From assembly GCF_000470655.1 (NCBI RefSeq), contig NC_021921.1, forward strand, positions 310,001 to 374,000: a stretch of 64,000 nucleotides of DNA. The letters are read 5' to 3'. Each line of letters opens with the position of its first letter. Positions within the stretch are counted from its first letter, which is position 1. The notes beneath the pieces were generated by a model that saw only the letters and a list, made by a program, of their open reading frames with translations, had not been told where the DNA came from and searched no databases. This DNA is from Halorhabdus tiamatea SARL4B. GTDB lineage: Archaea; Halobacteriota; Halobacteria; Halobacteriales; Haloarculaceae. A program made the position numbers and the translations under genes. Positions 32,967-41,906 of this stretch are shown piece by piece.

Positions 32967-34394
32967 ATGCCTCGGTCAGCGATGTCCCCGCGACGGGGAA
33001 AACGAACGGTCGTCCTCGCCGTGGTGACTGCACTCGTCGCCCTCGCCGGCTGTCAGGCCCCCGTGATCGGTCCCGACGGAACCGGGACCGGAAACCCGAA
33101 CGTATCGCCGTCGGACACTCACGCCGACACTGCCGAACCAGAGCCCACAGAGACACACACAGCCGATACCGACCGAACGAAGCCGACAGACTCCGCGTCA
33201 CCGACATCGACGCCTGCCGAAACAACAGAATCTCCACCGCCGGACGAGACTGACGGGAACAACTCCATCGCCGTTGCGGGTGGGAACCTGTCGCTGTCCG
33301 CCGATCGTATTTTCGCTGACGTCCGGGACGTCATGGCTGGCGACGTAACCGCGCCCGAACAGGTGACCGTCCTCGAAAACGAGAGCGAGCTTGCGGACGT
33401 CCTCGGCGGCGGTACCGCCGGAGTGCCCCGGTTCTACGAGCTTCTGGGTCTCGAGCCGGGCGAGGGACTGAACGGGACTGCGTTCGAGCGCATGGAGAAC
33501 GGCCTCACGTTCAACAGCGGGTTCATCTACATCCTGAAACGCCCGGACGGCGATCCGGGAAGTACCGAGTGGGTCCTCGCTCACGAGTTCGGCCACTACG
33601 TCAACCTCCGGGTGGATCGCGTGACGGCGCTTCGGTCGAAGCTTGGCCGGACCACCGACGATAGCTACATCGTGCGGGCGGTCCGCGAGGGAGCGACGAT
33701 TCTGACTACGGACGCCTATCTCGCCCGTCACGGCAACCGAACCGCGCCGACGGCCCCGCTGTACGATCGGCTCCTTGCGGCAGTGTCACCCGGTGAGATC
33801 GACCGATACGGCTTCAGTCAGTACGCCTTTGGCCACCGGTACGTGGCTGACCGCGTCGACGATCCGGCCGACCTCGATGGTGTCTTCGAGAATCCGCCAC
33901 GGACGAGCGAACAGGTCATCCACGGATACGCGCCCGACGCTGAACCACCCGCGGAGCTGAACGTTACCGTCAATGCGAGCGGAGCCTGGCGGTCTGGCGG
34001 CTCCGATCGGCTCGGCGAGGCGTTCGTCCGGTACGCCCTGGAGAACGGCGTCTCCCCCGAGCGGGCGGCCGAGGCGGCCGCTGGCTGGGGGAGCGATCGA
34101 CTGTATTATCTCCGGCCGACCGCGGGTGGCAATTCGAGCTACGCCTGGACGTTCCGGTGGGACGACGCGGCGAACGCGAGTGAGTTCGAGCGAACACTCA
34201 GGGACTATCTCGACGAACGCGGCGAGCGCGGGGACGATAGTTGGTCACTCGGCGACGTGACGGCCGTCCTCCACAGCCCGACCGACCGGACCACCGTGCT
34301 CGTGGTTGGCAACGAGAGCGTCGTCGACGGGACGGTCGTGACTGCGCCGTCGTCCGAAGCGATCCGCCTGGAACTACCGGGATCGGACAGCTGA
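32967..34394 (+). CDS. Hvo_1808-family surface lipoprotein with HExxH-type metallopeptidase motif
   Basis: A 475-residue protein with lipobox LAGC (Cys29), a low-complexity Thr/Pro/Asp/Glu stalk (~30-95) and a globular domain holding HEFGH at 206-210, a zincin metallopeptidase motif. A downstream Glu (REGAT or GEIDR) could be the third ligand. This matches the haloarchaeal Hvo_1808-type surface proteins; peptidase activity is plausible but untested. ATG 32967 is taken; ATG 32982 is a possible alternative. It follows a lipoprotein gene by 14 bases. Confidence 0.72.
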   Translation: MPRSAMSPRRGKRTVVLAVVTALVALAGCQAPVIGPDGTGTGNPNVSPSDTHADTAEPEPTETHTADTDRTKPTDSASPTSTPAETTESPPPDETDGNNSIAVAGGNLSLSADRIFADVRDVMAGDVTAPEQVTVLENESELADVLGGGTAGVPRFYELLGLEPGEGLNGTAFERMENGLTFNSGFIYILKRPDGDPGSTEWVLAHEFGHYVNLRVDRVTALRSKLGRTTDDSYIVRAVREGATILTTDAYLARHGNRTAPTAPLYDRLLAAVSPGEIDRYGFSQYAFGHRYVADRVDDPADLDGVFENPPRTSEQVIHGYAPDAEPPAELNVTVNASGAWRSGGSDRLGEAFVRYALENGVSPERAAEAAAGWGSDRLYYLRPTAGGNSSYAWTFRWDDAANASEFERTLRDYLDERGERGDDSWSLGDVTAVLHSPTDRTTVLVVGNESVVDGTVVTAPSSEAIRLELPGSDS

Positions 34395-34473
34395 ACGGCT
34401 TCGACGCTCGACGTAAGCGCCCGCGGCGACGGACTCCGATAGCCTCAAACCCACCGGGCCGATTCCCACAGAT

Positions 34474-36915
34474 ATGCACTATCACGACGCCGCGAACTTT
34501 CTCTTCGATCTGCGGCGGTTCGACCCTCGACCGGGGACCGAAGCCACCCGTGAGTTGCTGGCCGCACTCGGCGATCCTCACGAGTCGCTGACGGCCGTCC
34601 AGATCGCCGGCTCGAACGGCAAAGGTTCGACCGCGCGAATGCTCGAAGCCGTGCTCAGAGAGGCTGGCCTCGACGTGGGGCTGTACACCTCGCCCCATCT
34701 CGACGACGTCCGCGAGCGCGTCCGGGTCAACGGACGCAAGATTTCGAAGGCGGCGCTCGTCGAATTCGTCGAGGAAGTCGAGCCCTACGCCACCGAGAAG
34801 GCCGCCGCCGGCGACTCGCCGACGTTCTTCGAGACGCTGACTGCCATGGCGTTCTGGGAGTTCGACCGCCAGGACGTCGATATCGCCATCCTCGAAGTGG
34901 GCATCGGCGGCCGCTACGACGCGACGAGCGTCGTCGATCCGGTCGCGAGCGCGGTCACGAGCGTGACGCTCGAACACACCGATCTCCTCGGCGATACTGT
35001 CGCCGAGATCGCCCGTGACAAGGCCGCCGTCGCCCCCGCGGACGCCCCGCTCGTGACGGCGACGACCGGCGACGCGCTGGCTGCCATCCACGACGAAGTC
35101 GGGGCCGTCGTTCGTGTCGGTGACCCGGACGAGGACGCTGACCTCACAGTCGAACACGGGGGACGCGACGGGATCGAGAGCTCGGTCACGCTGTCCGGAC
35201 AGGGGTTGGACGTCGAGACGCGACTCCCGCTGCTGGGCGAGCATCAGGCACGCAACGCCGGGGTCGCCGCCGCGCTCGCTCGACAGGTCGGCGACGTCAG
35301 CGAGGAGACGCTCGCTGCCGGCCTCCGTCGCGGCCACTGGCCCGGTCGATTCGAGGTGCTCGATCGCGAGCCGCTGGTCGTCCTCGACGGGGCACACAAC
35401 CCCGGCGGCTGTGCGCGGGTCGCCGAGACGCTGGAAACGTTCGAGTACGACGATCTCCACCTGGTCGTCGGCGCGATGTGTGACAAGGACCACCACGGCA
35501 TCGCCGCCGCGCTGCCGGAAGCCGATCACGTCACCGCCACCCATCCCGACGTCGACCGCGCCGAGGACGAGCAGGTCGTCGCCCACGCCTTCGAGGCCGA
35601 GACGGACGCGGACATTCGGACGCGCTCGGACGTCGCCGGCGCGCTCGCCGATGCGCTCGAGGCGGCCGACCCGGACGACGCCGTACTCGTCTCGGGGTCG
35701 CTGTACGCCGTCCGGGAGGCCCGGACGCGCTGGACGCGGCCGAACGTTCCCAAGCGCGTCGAGTCGATCCCCGACGCCGAGGGGGTCCTCGAAACGGCCC
35801 ACGTCACCGAGGCCGGCACCTGGCGGATGCGTGGCAAGGGCGTCCACCGCGTGCTCAAGACCCGCGTCCAGCCCAGACAGGCCCAGTATCTCAAAGAGGA
35901 GCTGCTCTCGCTCGGCGGGGAGTGTGCCGTCTCCGGCCTCGGGGATCAGGACCGCGAGCACGTCGACGCCGTCATGATGGGCACGCTCGCACAGTTCAAG
36001 CGCCTCGCCGGGAAACTCGACGGCCAGCCCTACGGCCTCTCGCCCTTCGCCGACGAGATCAGGGAGGCCCTCGAAATCGGCGTCGCGCCTGACGAGCGGG
36101 GCTACCCCTGGGAGGACGGCACCGCAGTCATGGGCATTCTGAACGTCACGCCCGACAGCTTCCACGACGGCGGCGAGCACAATGCCGTCGAGGAGGCGAT
36201 CGGGCGCGCCGAGGAAATGATCGAAGCCGGCGTCGACATCGTCGACGTCGGCGGCGAGAGCACCCGCCCCGGGGCCGATCCGGTCCCCGTCGAGGAGGAA
36301 CGCAATCGAGTGATTCCCGTGATCGAGCGCCTCGCAAGCGAGGACGTGACTATCTCGATCGACACGCGGAAGGTTCCCGTCGCCGAGGCTGCCCTGGAAG
36401 CCGGCGCGGACATCCTCAACGACGTCACCGGCCTCGACGACCCGGCGATGGCACACCTCGCCGCCGAGCACGACGTCCCCATCGTCGTCATGCACTCGAT
36501 CGACACGCCGGTCGATCCAGACCACGACGTCCACTACGACGACGTCGTCGAGGACGTCATCGAGGAATTGACCGAGCGCGTCCTGCTCGCCGAGAAGGCC
36601 GGTCTGGATCGCTCTCAGATTCTCGTCGATCCCGGCCTGGGCTTCGGGAAAACCGACGCCGAGAACTTCGAAGTTCTGGATCGCCTGGGGGAGTTCGAGG
36701 CACTCGGCTGTCCGCTGCTGGTCGGCCACTCACACAAGTCGATGTTCGGGCTGATCGATCGAGATGCTGACGAACGATACGAGCCGACAATCGCCGCGAC
36801 GGCGCTGGCGGCCGAGCGCGGCGCAGACGTGATCCGGGTCCACGACGTGGCCGCGAACGTCGCGGCGGTCGATGTCGTCGAGGCAGCCGACGATCCGGGT
36901 TCGTTCGAAGAGTGA
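34474..36915 (+). CDS. folP: FolC-FolP fusion: folylpolyglutamate synthase + dihydropteroate synthase
   Basis: An 813-residue bifunctional folate enzyme. Residues 1-~425 are FolC/dihydrofolate-synthase-like (P-loop IAGSNGKGSTARM, LYTSPHLDDVRER, HPGRFE-like GHWPGRFEVL, LDGAHNPGG). A ~110-residue linker domain follows (TWRMRGKGVHRVLKTRV...). From ~552 is dihydropteroate synthase (VMGILNVTPDSFHDGG, GGESTRPGADPV, DPGLGFGKT, VGHSHKS). It would build pteroate and glutamylate it. This fusion is typical of haloarchaea. ATG 34474 fits the FolC start. Confidence 0.93.
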   Translation: MHYHDAANFLFDLRRFDPRPGTEATRELLAALGDPHESLTAVQIAGSNGKGSTARMLEAVLREAGLDVGLYTSPHLDDVRERVRVNGRKISKAALVEFVEEVEPYATEKAAAGDSPTFFETLTAMAFWEFDRQDVDIAILEVGIGGRYDATSVVDPVASAVTSVTLEHTDLLGDTVAEIARDKAAVAPADAPLVTATTGDALAAIHDEVGAVVRVGDPDEDADLTVEHGGRDGIESSVTLSGQGLDVETRLPLLGEHQARNAGVAAALARQVGDVSEETLAAGLRRGHWPGRFEVLDREPLVVLDGAHNPGGCARVAETLETFEYDDLHLVVGAMCDKDHHGIAAALPEADHVTATHPDVDRAEDEQVVAHAFEAETDADIRTRSDVAGALADALEAADPDDAVLVSGSLYAVREARTRWTRPNVPKRVESIPDAEGVLETAHVTEAGTWRMRGKGVHRVLKTRVQPRQAQYLKEELLSLGGECAVSGLGDQDREHVDAVMMGTLAQFKRLAGKLDGQPYGLSPFADEIREALEIGVAPDERGYPWEDGTAVMGILNVTPDSFHDGGEHNAVEEAIGRAEEMIEAGVDIVDVGGESTRPGADPVPVEEERNRVIPVIERLASEDVTISIDTRKVPVAEAALEAGADILNDVTGLDDPAMAHLAAEHDVPIVVMHSIDTPVDPDHDVHYDDVVEDVIEELTERVLLAEKAGLDRSQILVDPGLGFGKTDAENFEVLDRLGEFEALGCPLLVGHSHKSMFGLIDRDADERYEPTIAATALAAERGADVIRVHDVAANVAAVDVVEAADDPGSFEE

Positions 36916-37001
36916 GCGGCCGACAATCGCCTGTCGCTCGAAGATCGAGATGGTCGAGTATCTGGAGAGAACACCCGATACATACGCCCTCAGGTTTTCG
37001 C

Positions 37002-37287
37002 TCAGTCGTCGTCAGCGGTGTACGCGCCGCCCCGACGCTTGATGCGTGCGACGACGAGCCGCTGGTCGTCCTGCCGGAAGCTCACAGAAAGCCGGAACTC
37101 CCCGATACGGATCTTCTTGTAGGGGCTGTTCTGGAGTGGTTCACCGTATTCCGGGGGGGTCACGCCACGGCGAGGCGACGATTTCATCGAGCTTGTCAAG
37201 TATCCGGTCCTGGTCGGCAGGGGATAGGCCGTCGAGGTCGTCTTCGCCCCTCAAGGAGAGTTCCCACGTCCAGCCGTCGTCACTCAT
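37002..37287 (-). pseudogene. RelE/ParE-type toxin interrupted by a one-base frameshift at a C7 run
   Basis: From ATG 37287 the frame reads MSDDGWTWELSLRGEDDLDG...LDEIVASPWRDPP and then hits a stop after GIR. Shifting by one base at a run of seven C on the minus strand (plus-strand G7 at 37153-37159) restores EYGEPLQNSPYKKIRIGEF...VVARIKRRGGAYT, a normal RelE-fold C-terminus with the basic patch, ending at 37002. With six C the protein would be about 94 residues and intact. The ATG overlaps the stop of the RHH antitoxin. It is either a real mutation, slippage-dependent expression, or a sequencing error. Confidence 0.75.
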
Positions 37288-37561
37288 CGCTCGTGCCGAA
37301 CCGCTCGCGGGCTTCCTCGGCACTCGTCGTCCGTCCCTCCTGGATGTCCTCCTCGGCTTCGAGCAGGGCGACGAGTTCGTCGCGGTCGAACGTCGGGAAC
37401 TCGATGGCGTCTCGAAGCGTGTACCGGATGAACTCGCTCCGACTGTTGAATCCGCGTCCCTGCCACGTGTCGTCTATCCGTTCGAGGAACGACTCGGTGA
37501 GTTTGAAGTTCACCGTGGCGATGTCGTCCTCGCCATCGTCGTTCGTAATTGCTTCGGACAT
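37280..37561 (-). CDS. Ribbon-helix-helix antitoxin
   Basis: A 93-residue protein with a DIATVNFKLTESFLERIDDTW segment and FNSRSEFIRYTLRDAI, the strand-helix-helix of CopG/RHH DNA-binding proteins, and an acidic C-terminal tail that would bind the toxin. The start ATG 37561 follows an AT-rich TTACGCTTATAT region. The stop overlaps the toxin ATG, the usual antitoxin-first arrangement, and the RHH domain probably represses the pair. It persists although the toxin frame is broken. Confidence 0.85.
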   Translation of the reverse strand: MSEAITNDDGEDDIATVNFKLTESFLERIDDTWQGRGFNSRSEFIRYTLRDAIEFPTFDRDELVALLEAEEDIQEGRTTSAEEARERFGTSDE

Positions 37562-37649
37562 ATAAGCGTAATACGTTAGTCTTACCAATAGTCGTTTCGG
37601 CGGAAAGCCAGTGCCAAATTTATTATCATTCAGTAGCTATTTTTGGAAT

Positions 37650-38102
37650 ATGGGACGAAAAAGTGTTGCTTTCGCAATGATAGTTGTTACCGTAGTAACG
37701 AGTGGTTGTGTGGGTTTCAATACGACGACGCCGGAAGAATCACCGGCAAGTGATGCATTCACGATGGCTGATGATCAGGTGAGAATTGATTCAGTCTGTC
37801 TGTTGAATGGGGACGATACTGCCCATTCAATCACGGTTGAGATCAATAACGGATCCGCAGAAGTGTACAACGATACCCATGACCTTACGGCATATGCAAA
37901 CGGCAGTACGGGCGACGAAACGTGCCTTCCCACCTCGTGGTCTTTATCGGATTCTTACCGGATACGTGCAACGGACGATACCAGTTCGGAATGGCGAACG
38001 AGAACACTCGAAAACGGCACCTACCAGGTGGCAATCTATCGTAATATCAACGGCGTGAAGGTAGTCGCGAACCCGCCGTGGGACAACGGTAACGCAACAT
38101 AG
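37650..38102 (+). CDS. AT-rich small lipoprotein
   Basis: A 150-residue protein with a signal peptide and lipobox SGC (Cys20), a short TTTPEESP spacer and a beta-rich domain (about 45-140) with several N-x-S/T sites and a pair of Cys (VCLLN, ETCLP) that could form a disulfide. No family is recognised. The gene and its flanks use far more A/T and A/T-ending codons than neighbours, pointing to recent acquisition. It lies directly behind the toxin-antitoxin promoter. An AAATTTATTATC region precedes ATG 37650. Confidence 0.68.
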   Translation: MGRKSVAFAMIVVTVVTSGCVGFNTTTPEESPASDAFTMADDQVRIDSVCLLNGDDTAHSITVEINNGSAEVYNDTHDLTAYANGSTGDETCLPTSWSLSDSYRIRATDDTSSEWRTRTLENGTYQVAIYRNINGVKVVANPPWDNGNAT

Positions 38103-38188
38103 AGCGGACACATATTTCTCTGAAACAAGTAGTTCGACCGTTCTCAACGATCGGTGTCGGACCTGCTCACCACCAATCGCGACCGACG

Positions 38189-39247
38189 TCAGAACAACCC
38201 GTGAGACTCCTGCACCCGGCGATAGAGATCGAGATATGACTCCAGGATCGCGTCGTTGTCGTAGGATTCGAAGGCGTCGTCGATCGTCCGCCGCTCGATG
38301 TCGCCCGCCGAGACGATCGCGTCGGCGAGTTCCTGCGGATCGGTCACGTGGAAGCTTCGCGCGTGGTTCTCGATCAACTCGTGGGCACTCGATTCAGCCT
38401 GGTATTCCACGATGCCGACGCACCCCGCCGCGAGCGCCCAGAGCAACTCGCGGGCGAAGTGTTCGCGATAGGCGGTCTGGACGGAGGTGTGGGCACCACG
38501 ATAGATCGCGAGGCGCTCGGCCCGCGAGCACTCACCGGCGAAGGTGATCCGGTCGTCGATCCGGAGGTCAGCCGCCTGGCGTTCGTAGTCGGCTCGAAGC
38601 GGTCCGTCGCCGATGATCGTCGCCGTCCACTCGCGGTCGCGCAATTCAGCGAGCGCGAGCAACAGACTCTCGACGTTGGCCGAGTCGTCGAGAGGGTGGG
38701 CGAAGGCGACATCGGTCTCCGCGGCCGGTTCGGTCTCGGAAACGAGCGAGAAGTCGATCGCGTCCGGAATCACCGTCGTCCGCTCGTCAGGAATGCCCTG
38801 CTCCCGGACGCGAGTCCGGACGAGCTCTGAGGGAGTTATCACCGTTGCCGCTTCGGAGAGCGCCTGTGTGAGGAGCCGAGAATCCGAAAGCCCCTCGTCG
38901 CCGTAATAGTCGATCACCAGCGGGGCGCGGCCGAGCGTCCCGCCGGTGCTGGCGGCGAAGACGCCCGCGAGCGGATACAGCCGGGCGTGGATGACGTCCG
39001 GGCGATATCGTGCGAGCAAGAGCGGGAGTCGCGCCGCGAAGGAGGCCCGGGCGGGCGCGACGGTGACCGCGCGGAAGGTGACGCCGTCTACCTCCCGGCG
39101 GTCGGCCGGATCGTCCCACCAGGCCGCACAGAAGACGGTCACGTCGTGGCCGCGGTCGGCGAGGCTGTGAGCCAGCCGTTCCAGCCGACGATTCCCGTCC
39201 GTGTCCCGATGACGGGCGGTTCGCATCGAGACGAAGGCGACCCGCAT
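38189..39247 (-). CDS. Glycosyltransferase family 4
   Basis: A 352-residue GT-B glycosyltransferase. The N-terminal lobe starts MRVAFVSMRTARHRD and has RGHDVTVFC; the C-terminal lobe has ATIIGDGPLR, a sugar-nucleotide binding region around ELLWALAAGCVGIVEYQ with the conserved EX7E-like glutamates. Family 4 members add sugars to lipids, glycans or exopolysaccharide. ATG 39247 fits the start. It follows egsA downstream, so a role in glycolipid or surface glycan synthesis is reasonable but unproven. Confidence 0.85.
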   Translation of the reverse strand: MRVAFVSMRTARHRDTDGNRRLERLAHSLADRGHDVTVFCAAWWDDPADRREVDGVTFRAVTVAPARASFAARLPLLLARYRPDVIHARLYPLAGVFAASTGGTLGRAPLVIDYYGDEGLSDSRLLTQALSEAATVITPSELVRTRVREQGIPDERTTVIPDAIDFSLVSETEPAAETDVAFAHPLDDSANVESLLLALAELRDREWTATIIGDGPLRADYERQAADLRIDDRITFAGECSRAERLAIYRGAHTSVQTAYREHFARELLWALAAGCVGIVEYQAESSAHELIENHARSFHVTDPQELADAIVSAGDIERRTIDDAFESYDNDAILESYLDLYRRVQESHGLF

Positions 39248-39296
39248 ACCCGCGATGAACACGCGGTGTGTCAAAAAGGCCCCGTCTTTCTCGCCG

Positions 39297-40355
39297 TCAG
39301 ATGACGCCGGTGAACTCGGCGGCCTCACGGGCCGCCGGCTCACTCATCCCGTTGCCGAGGATCGTATATCGGTCGCGGATCTCGTGAGCTGTGGTCAGTG
39401 CCTCGAGCACGGTCGCCTCGTCGATACCGAGCTCGGCGGCGGTCGTCGGCGCGCCGATCGCCGCGAGGGCATCTCGAATGTCGCGCCACTCGCCATGCTC
39501 GCCACTGTGGAGGTACTCGACCATGATCGAGCCGACGCCGACCTGGTGGCCGTGCAGCGCAGCGTCCGGAGCCAGCCGATCGAGCTGGTGCGAGAAGAGG
39601 TGTTCGGCACCCGACGCCGGTCGGGAGGTCCCGGCGATCGACATGGCGACACCCGAGGAAACGAGGGCCTTGACGACGATCCAGGCCGACTCCTCGAGAC
39701 CCTGCTTGATCGAACCCGCGTGATCGACGAGGAGTTCGGCAGTCATCCGCGAGAGTGCGCCGCCGTACTCCGAATAGGTGACGTCCTGCAGGCGACGCGC
39801 GAGTTCCCAGTCCTTGACGGCAGTGTAATTCGAGATGATGTCCGCACACCCAGCCGTCGTGAGTCGCCAGGGTGCGTCGGCGATGATGCCCGTGTCGGCG
39901 ATGACCGCGACCGGCGGGTTGGCGGCGACGCTGTGGCGCGTGGTTCCTTCGGGGACCGACGCGCGACCGCTGACGATACCGTCGTGGCTCGCGGCCGTCG
40001 GGACCGAGACGAAGCCCACGCCGCGCTCGTCGGCAGCCATCTTCGTGATGTCGATGGGCTTGCCGCCGCCGACGCCGATCAGGTAGTCCGCGTCGGCCGC
40101 CTCGGCCGCGTCGATCACGCGCTGGACCGCCGCGAAACTCGCCTCCTCGACGAGGACCTCCGCGGGGTCGTGGCCGCGGTCCTCGAACTGCTTGCGGACG
40201 GCGTTACCGGCCACTTCCCGTGGAATCTCACCGGTCACGATCAGTGGCCTGCCCGTCAGATGGAGTTCCTCGACCGCGTCGACAGTCTTCTCGAGGACCT
40301 CGTGCCCGACGAGGACGTTCCGTGGTAATCGGATCCACGTCGACTTCTCGAACAT
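39297..40355 (-). CDS. egsA: sn-Glycerol-1-phosphate dehydrogenase
   Basis: Reduces dihydroxyacetone phosphate to sn-glycerol-1-phosphate, setting the stereochemistry of archaeal membrane lipids. The 352-residue protein has the NAD(P)-binding VGGGKPID motif (~100), the VPTAASHDG segment and metal-binding His residues in GAEHLFSHQLD and HGHQVGVG. ATG 40355 gives the family start MFEKSTWIRLPRN. It is upstream of a glycosyltransferase and separated by 71 bases from the convergent-side MATE gene on the same strand. Confidence 0.96.
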   Translation of the reverse strand: MFEKSTWIRLPRNVLVGHEVLEKTVDAVEELHLTGRPLIVTGEIPREVAGNAVRKQFEDRGHDPAEVLVEEASFAAVQRVIDAAEAADADYLIGVGGGKPIDITKMAADERGVGFVSVPTAASHDGIVSGRASVPEGTTRHSVAANPPVAVIADTGIIADAPWRLTTAGCADIISNYTAVKDWELARRLQDVTYSEYGGALSRMTAELLVDHAGSIKQGLEESAWIVVKALVSSGVAMSIAGTSRPASGAEHLFSHQLDRLAPDAALHGHQVGVGSIMVEYLHSGEHGEWRDIRDALAAIGAPTTAAELGIDEATVLEALTTAHEIRDRYTILGNGMSEPAAREAAEFTGVI

Positions 40356-40426
40356 GTCATCACCGTCGCCGGCGGCCCTGATAATCCTTTGCGGTTTCTC
40401 GGGGCCCACCCAGGACGGCAGTCCGC

Positions 40427-41797
40427 TCACTCAGCCACGTCTGCCCGTTCTTCCATCAGGCCGGCAGCCTTCTCGGCCCAGTCGCTCCAGAGGAATCCGG
40501 CAACGGCGACGACCGCCCAGCAGGCGTAGTTGGCAACCAATCCGACGTAGATGCCAGTCACGCCCCAGCCGAGGCCGACCGACAGTAGTGCCGAGAGGCC
40601 GAGCATGAAGACGAACGAGCCGATCGCCCGCGCGTAAAACGGGATGCGGGTCTCGCCGGCCCCACGAAGTCCGCCGGCGAAGGGGAAGAAGACCCCGAAG
40701 AACACCATCGAGACGCCAAAGACCTGCGTGAAGGGTATCGCGTAGCCCAGCGTCGCGGCGTCGTCGGTGAACACGCCGGCGATGGGAGCCGCTCCCGCCA
40801 CGAGCGCCGCCCCCATTACGCCCATCGTGACGATACTGAGTGCCGCCATCGCGAAGCCGATGTATCGCGCCTCGGCGGCGTCACCCTCGCCGAGCGCCTG
40901 GCCGACCAGGATACTGGTGACGGTGTTGATCGCCCGGTAGACCGGACCGGCGACCTGCTGGTAGATCCGCCGGCCGATGTGGAAGGCCGCATTGACTTCC
41001 GTCCCGAAGACCAACAACAAGGAGTTGAAGGGGAAGTTCGCCAGCGACGTGCTCATCCCCTCGGCGAAGTTGGGGGCGCTGATCCGCAATAACTGGCCGG
41101 TGATCGAAAGCGACCGCGGACGGGCAAAGGCGAGTTCGGTCCACCGGCTCGCGATCGCAGCGACGATGACACCCGCCTCGGCGATCCGGGCGAGCAGCGT
41201 CGCGAGGCCGATGCCGACGATGCCGAGTCTGGGTGCCGGACCGACGCCGAGCGCGAGTGTGACTGTCGCAAGGGCGTTCAACACACTCGCGCCGCCGTTG
41301 ACAACCATCGGCGTCACGGTATCGCCCGTCCCCTGTAACGATCGTGAGCCCACGAGACCGACGATCCGCATCGGCGCGGCGGCGAAGATCAACGCGAGGT
41401 AGGTACCCCCGAGTCGGACGACCTCACGTTCCGCCCCGAGGATCGCGATCGCAGCGTCCGACAACACCAGCCCGACCGCGACCATCGGCAGCCCGATCAG
41501 GAAGCCGATGAGCACGGCCTGGGTGATCCCCCGGTTGCGAGTCAGCTTCGCCCCGCGGCCAGTGTCCTGGCTCGACATGGCGATCGCCCCGGTTCCGAGG
41601 CTGAGACCGACCCGAAGCGGGATCTGGCCGTAGAGGTCGGCCAATCCGATCGCGGTGACGTAGGCCGGCGCGAAGAGTCCGGCGACCACGATGTCGACCG
41701 TCCGCATCAGCGTGGTGAAGGCGTGCTGGACAGCAACGGGCCAGGACAGCGACGCGGCCCGCCCCCAGAGTTCGAACAGTCGATCGCGGTCGACCAT
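40427..41797 (-). CDS. MATE-family efflux transporter
   Basis: A 456-residue multidrug and toxic-compound extrusion protein with about twelve hydrophobic segments in two similar halves. Family features include a QHAFTTLMRTVDIVVAGLF start, GTGAIAMSSQ in the loop after helix 2, GVFFPFAGGLRGAGETRIP in the second half. MATE pumps export organic cations or drugs in exchange for Na+ or H+; the Na+ gradient is the likely energy source in a halophile. The substrate is unknown. Confidence 0.9.
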   Translation of the reverse strand: MVDRDRLFELWGRAASLSWPVAVQHAFTTLMRTVDIVVAGLFAPAYVTAIGLADLYGQIPLRVGLSLGTGAIAMSSQDTGRGAKLTRNRGITQAVLIGFLIGLPMVAVGLVLSDAAIAILGAEREVVRLGGTYLALIFAAAPMRIVGLVGSRSLQGTGDTVTPMVVNGGASVLNALATVTLALGVGPAPRLGIVGIGLATLLARIAEAGVIVAAIASRWTELAFARPRSLSITGQLLRISAPNFAEGMSTSLANFPFNSLLLVFGTEVNAAFHIGRRIYQQVAGPVYRAINTVTSILVGQALGEGDAAEARYIGFAMAALSIVTMGVMGAALVAGAAPIAGVFTDDAATLGYAIPFTQVFGVSMVFFGVFFPFAGGLRGAGETRIPFYARAIGSFVFMLGLSALLSVGLGWGVTGIYVGLVANYACWAVVAVAGFLWSDWAEKAAGLMEERADVAE

Positions 41798-41906
41798 CTA
41801 CTCCTACTCGGGATTCCGGCTGAAAGACGATATCGATTCGCCGATCGGAGCCGTGACGGTCGTGGTCGTGACAGTCGCGTTCGTCAGATCGTGGCGGTCG
41901 TGGTCG

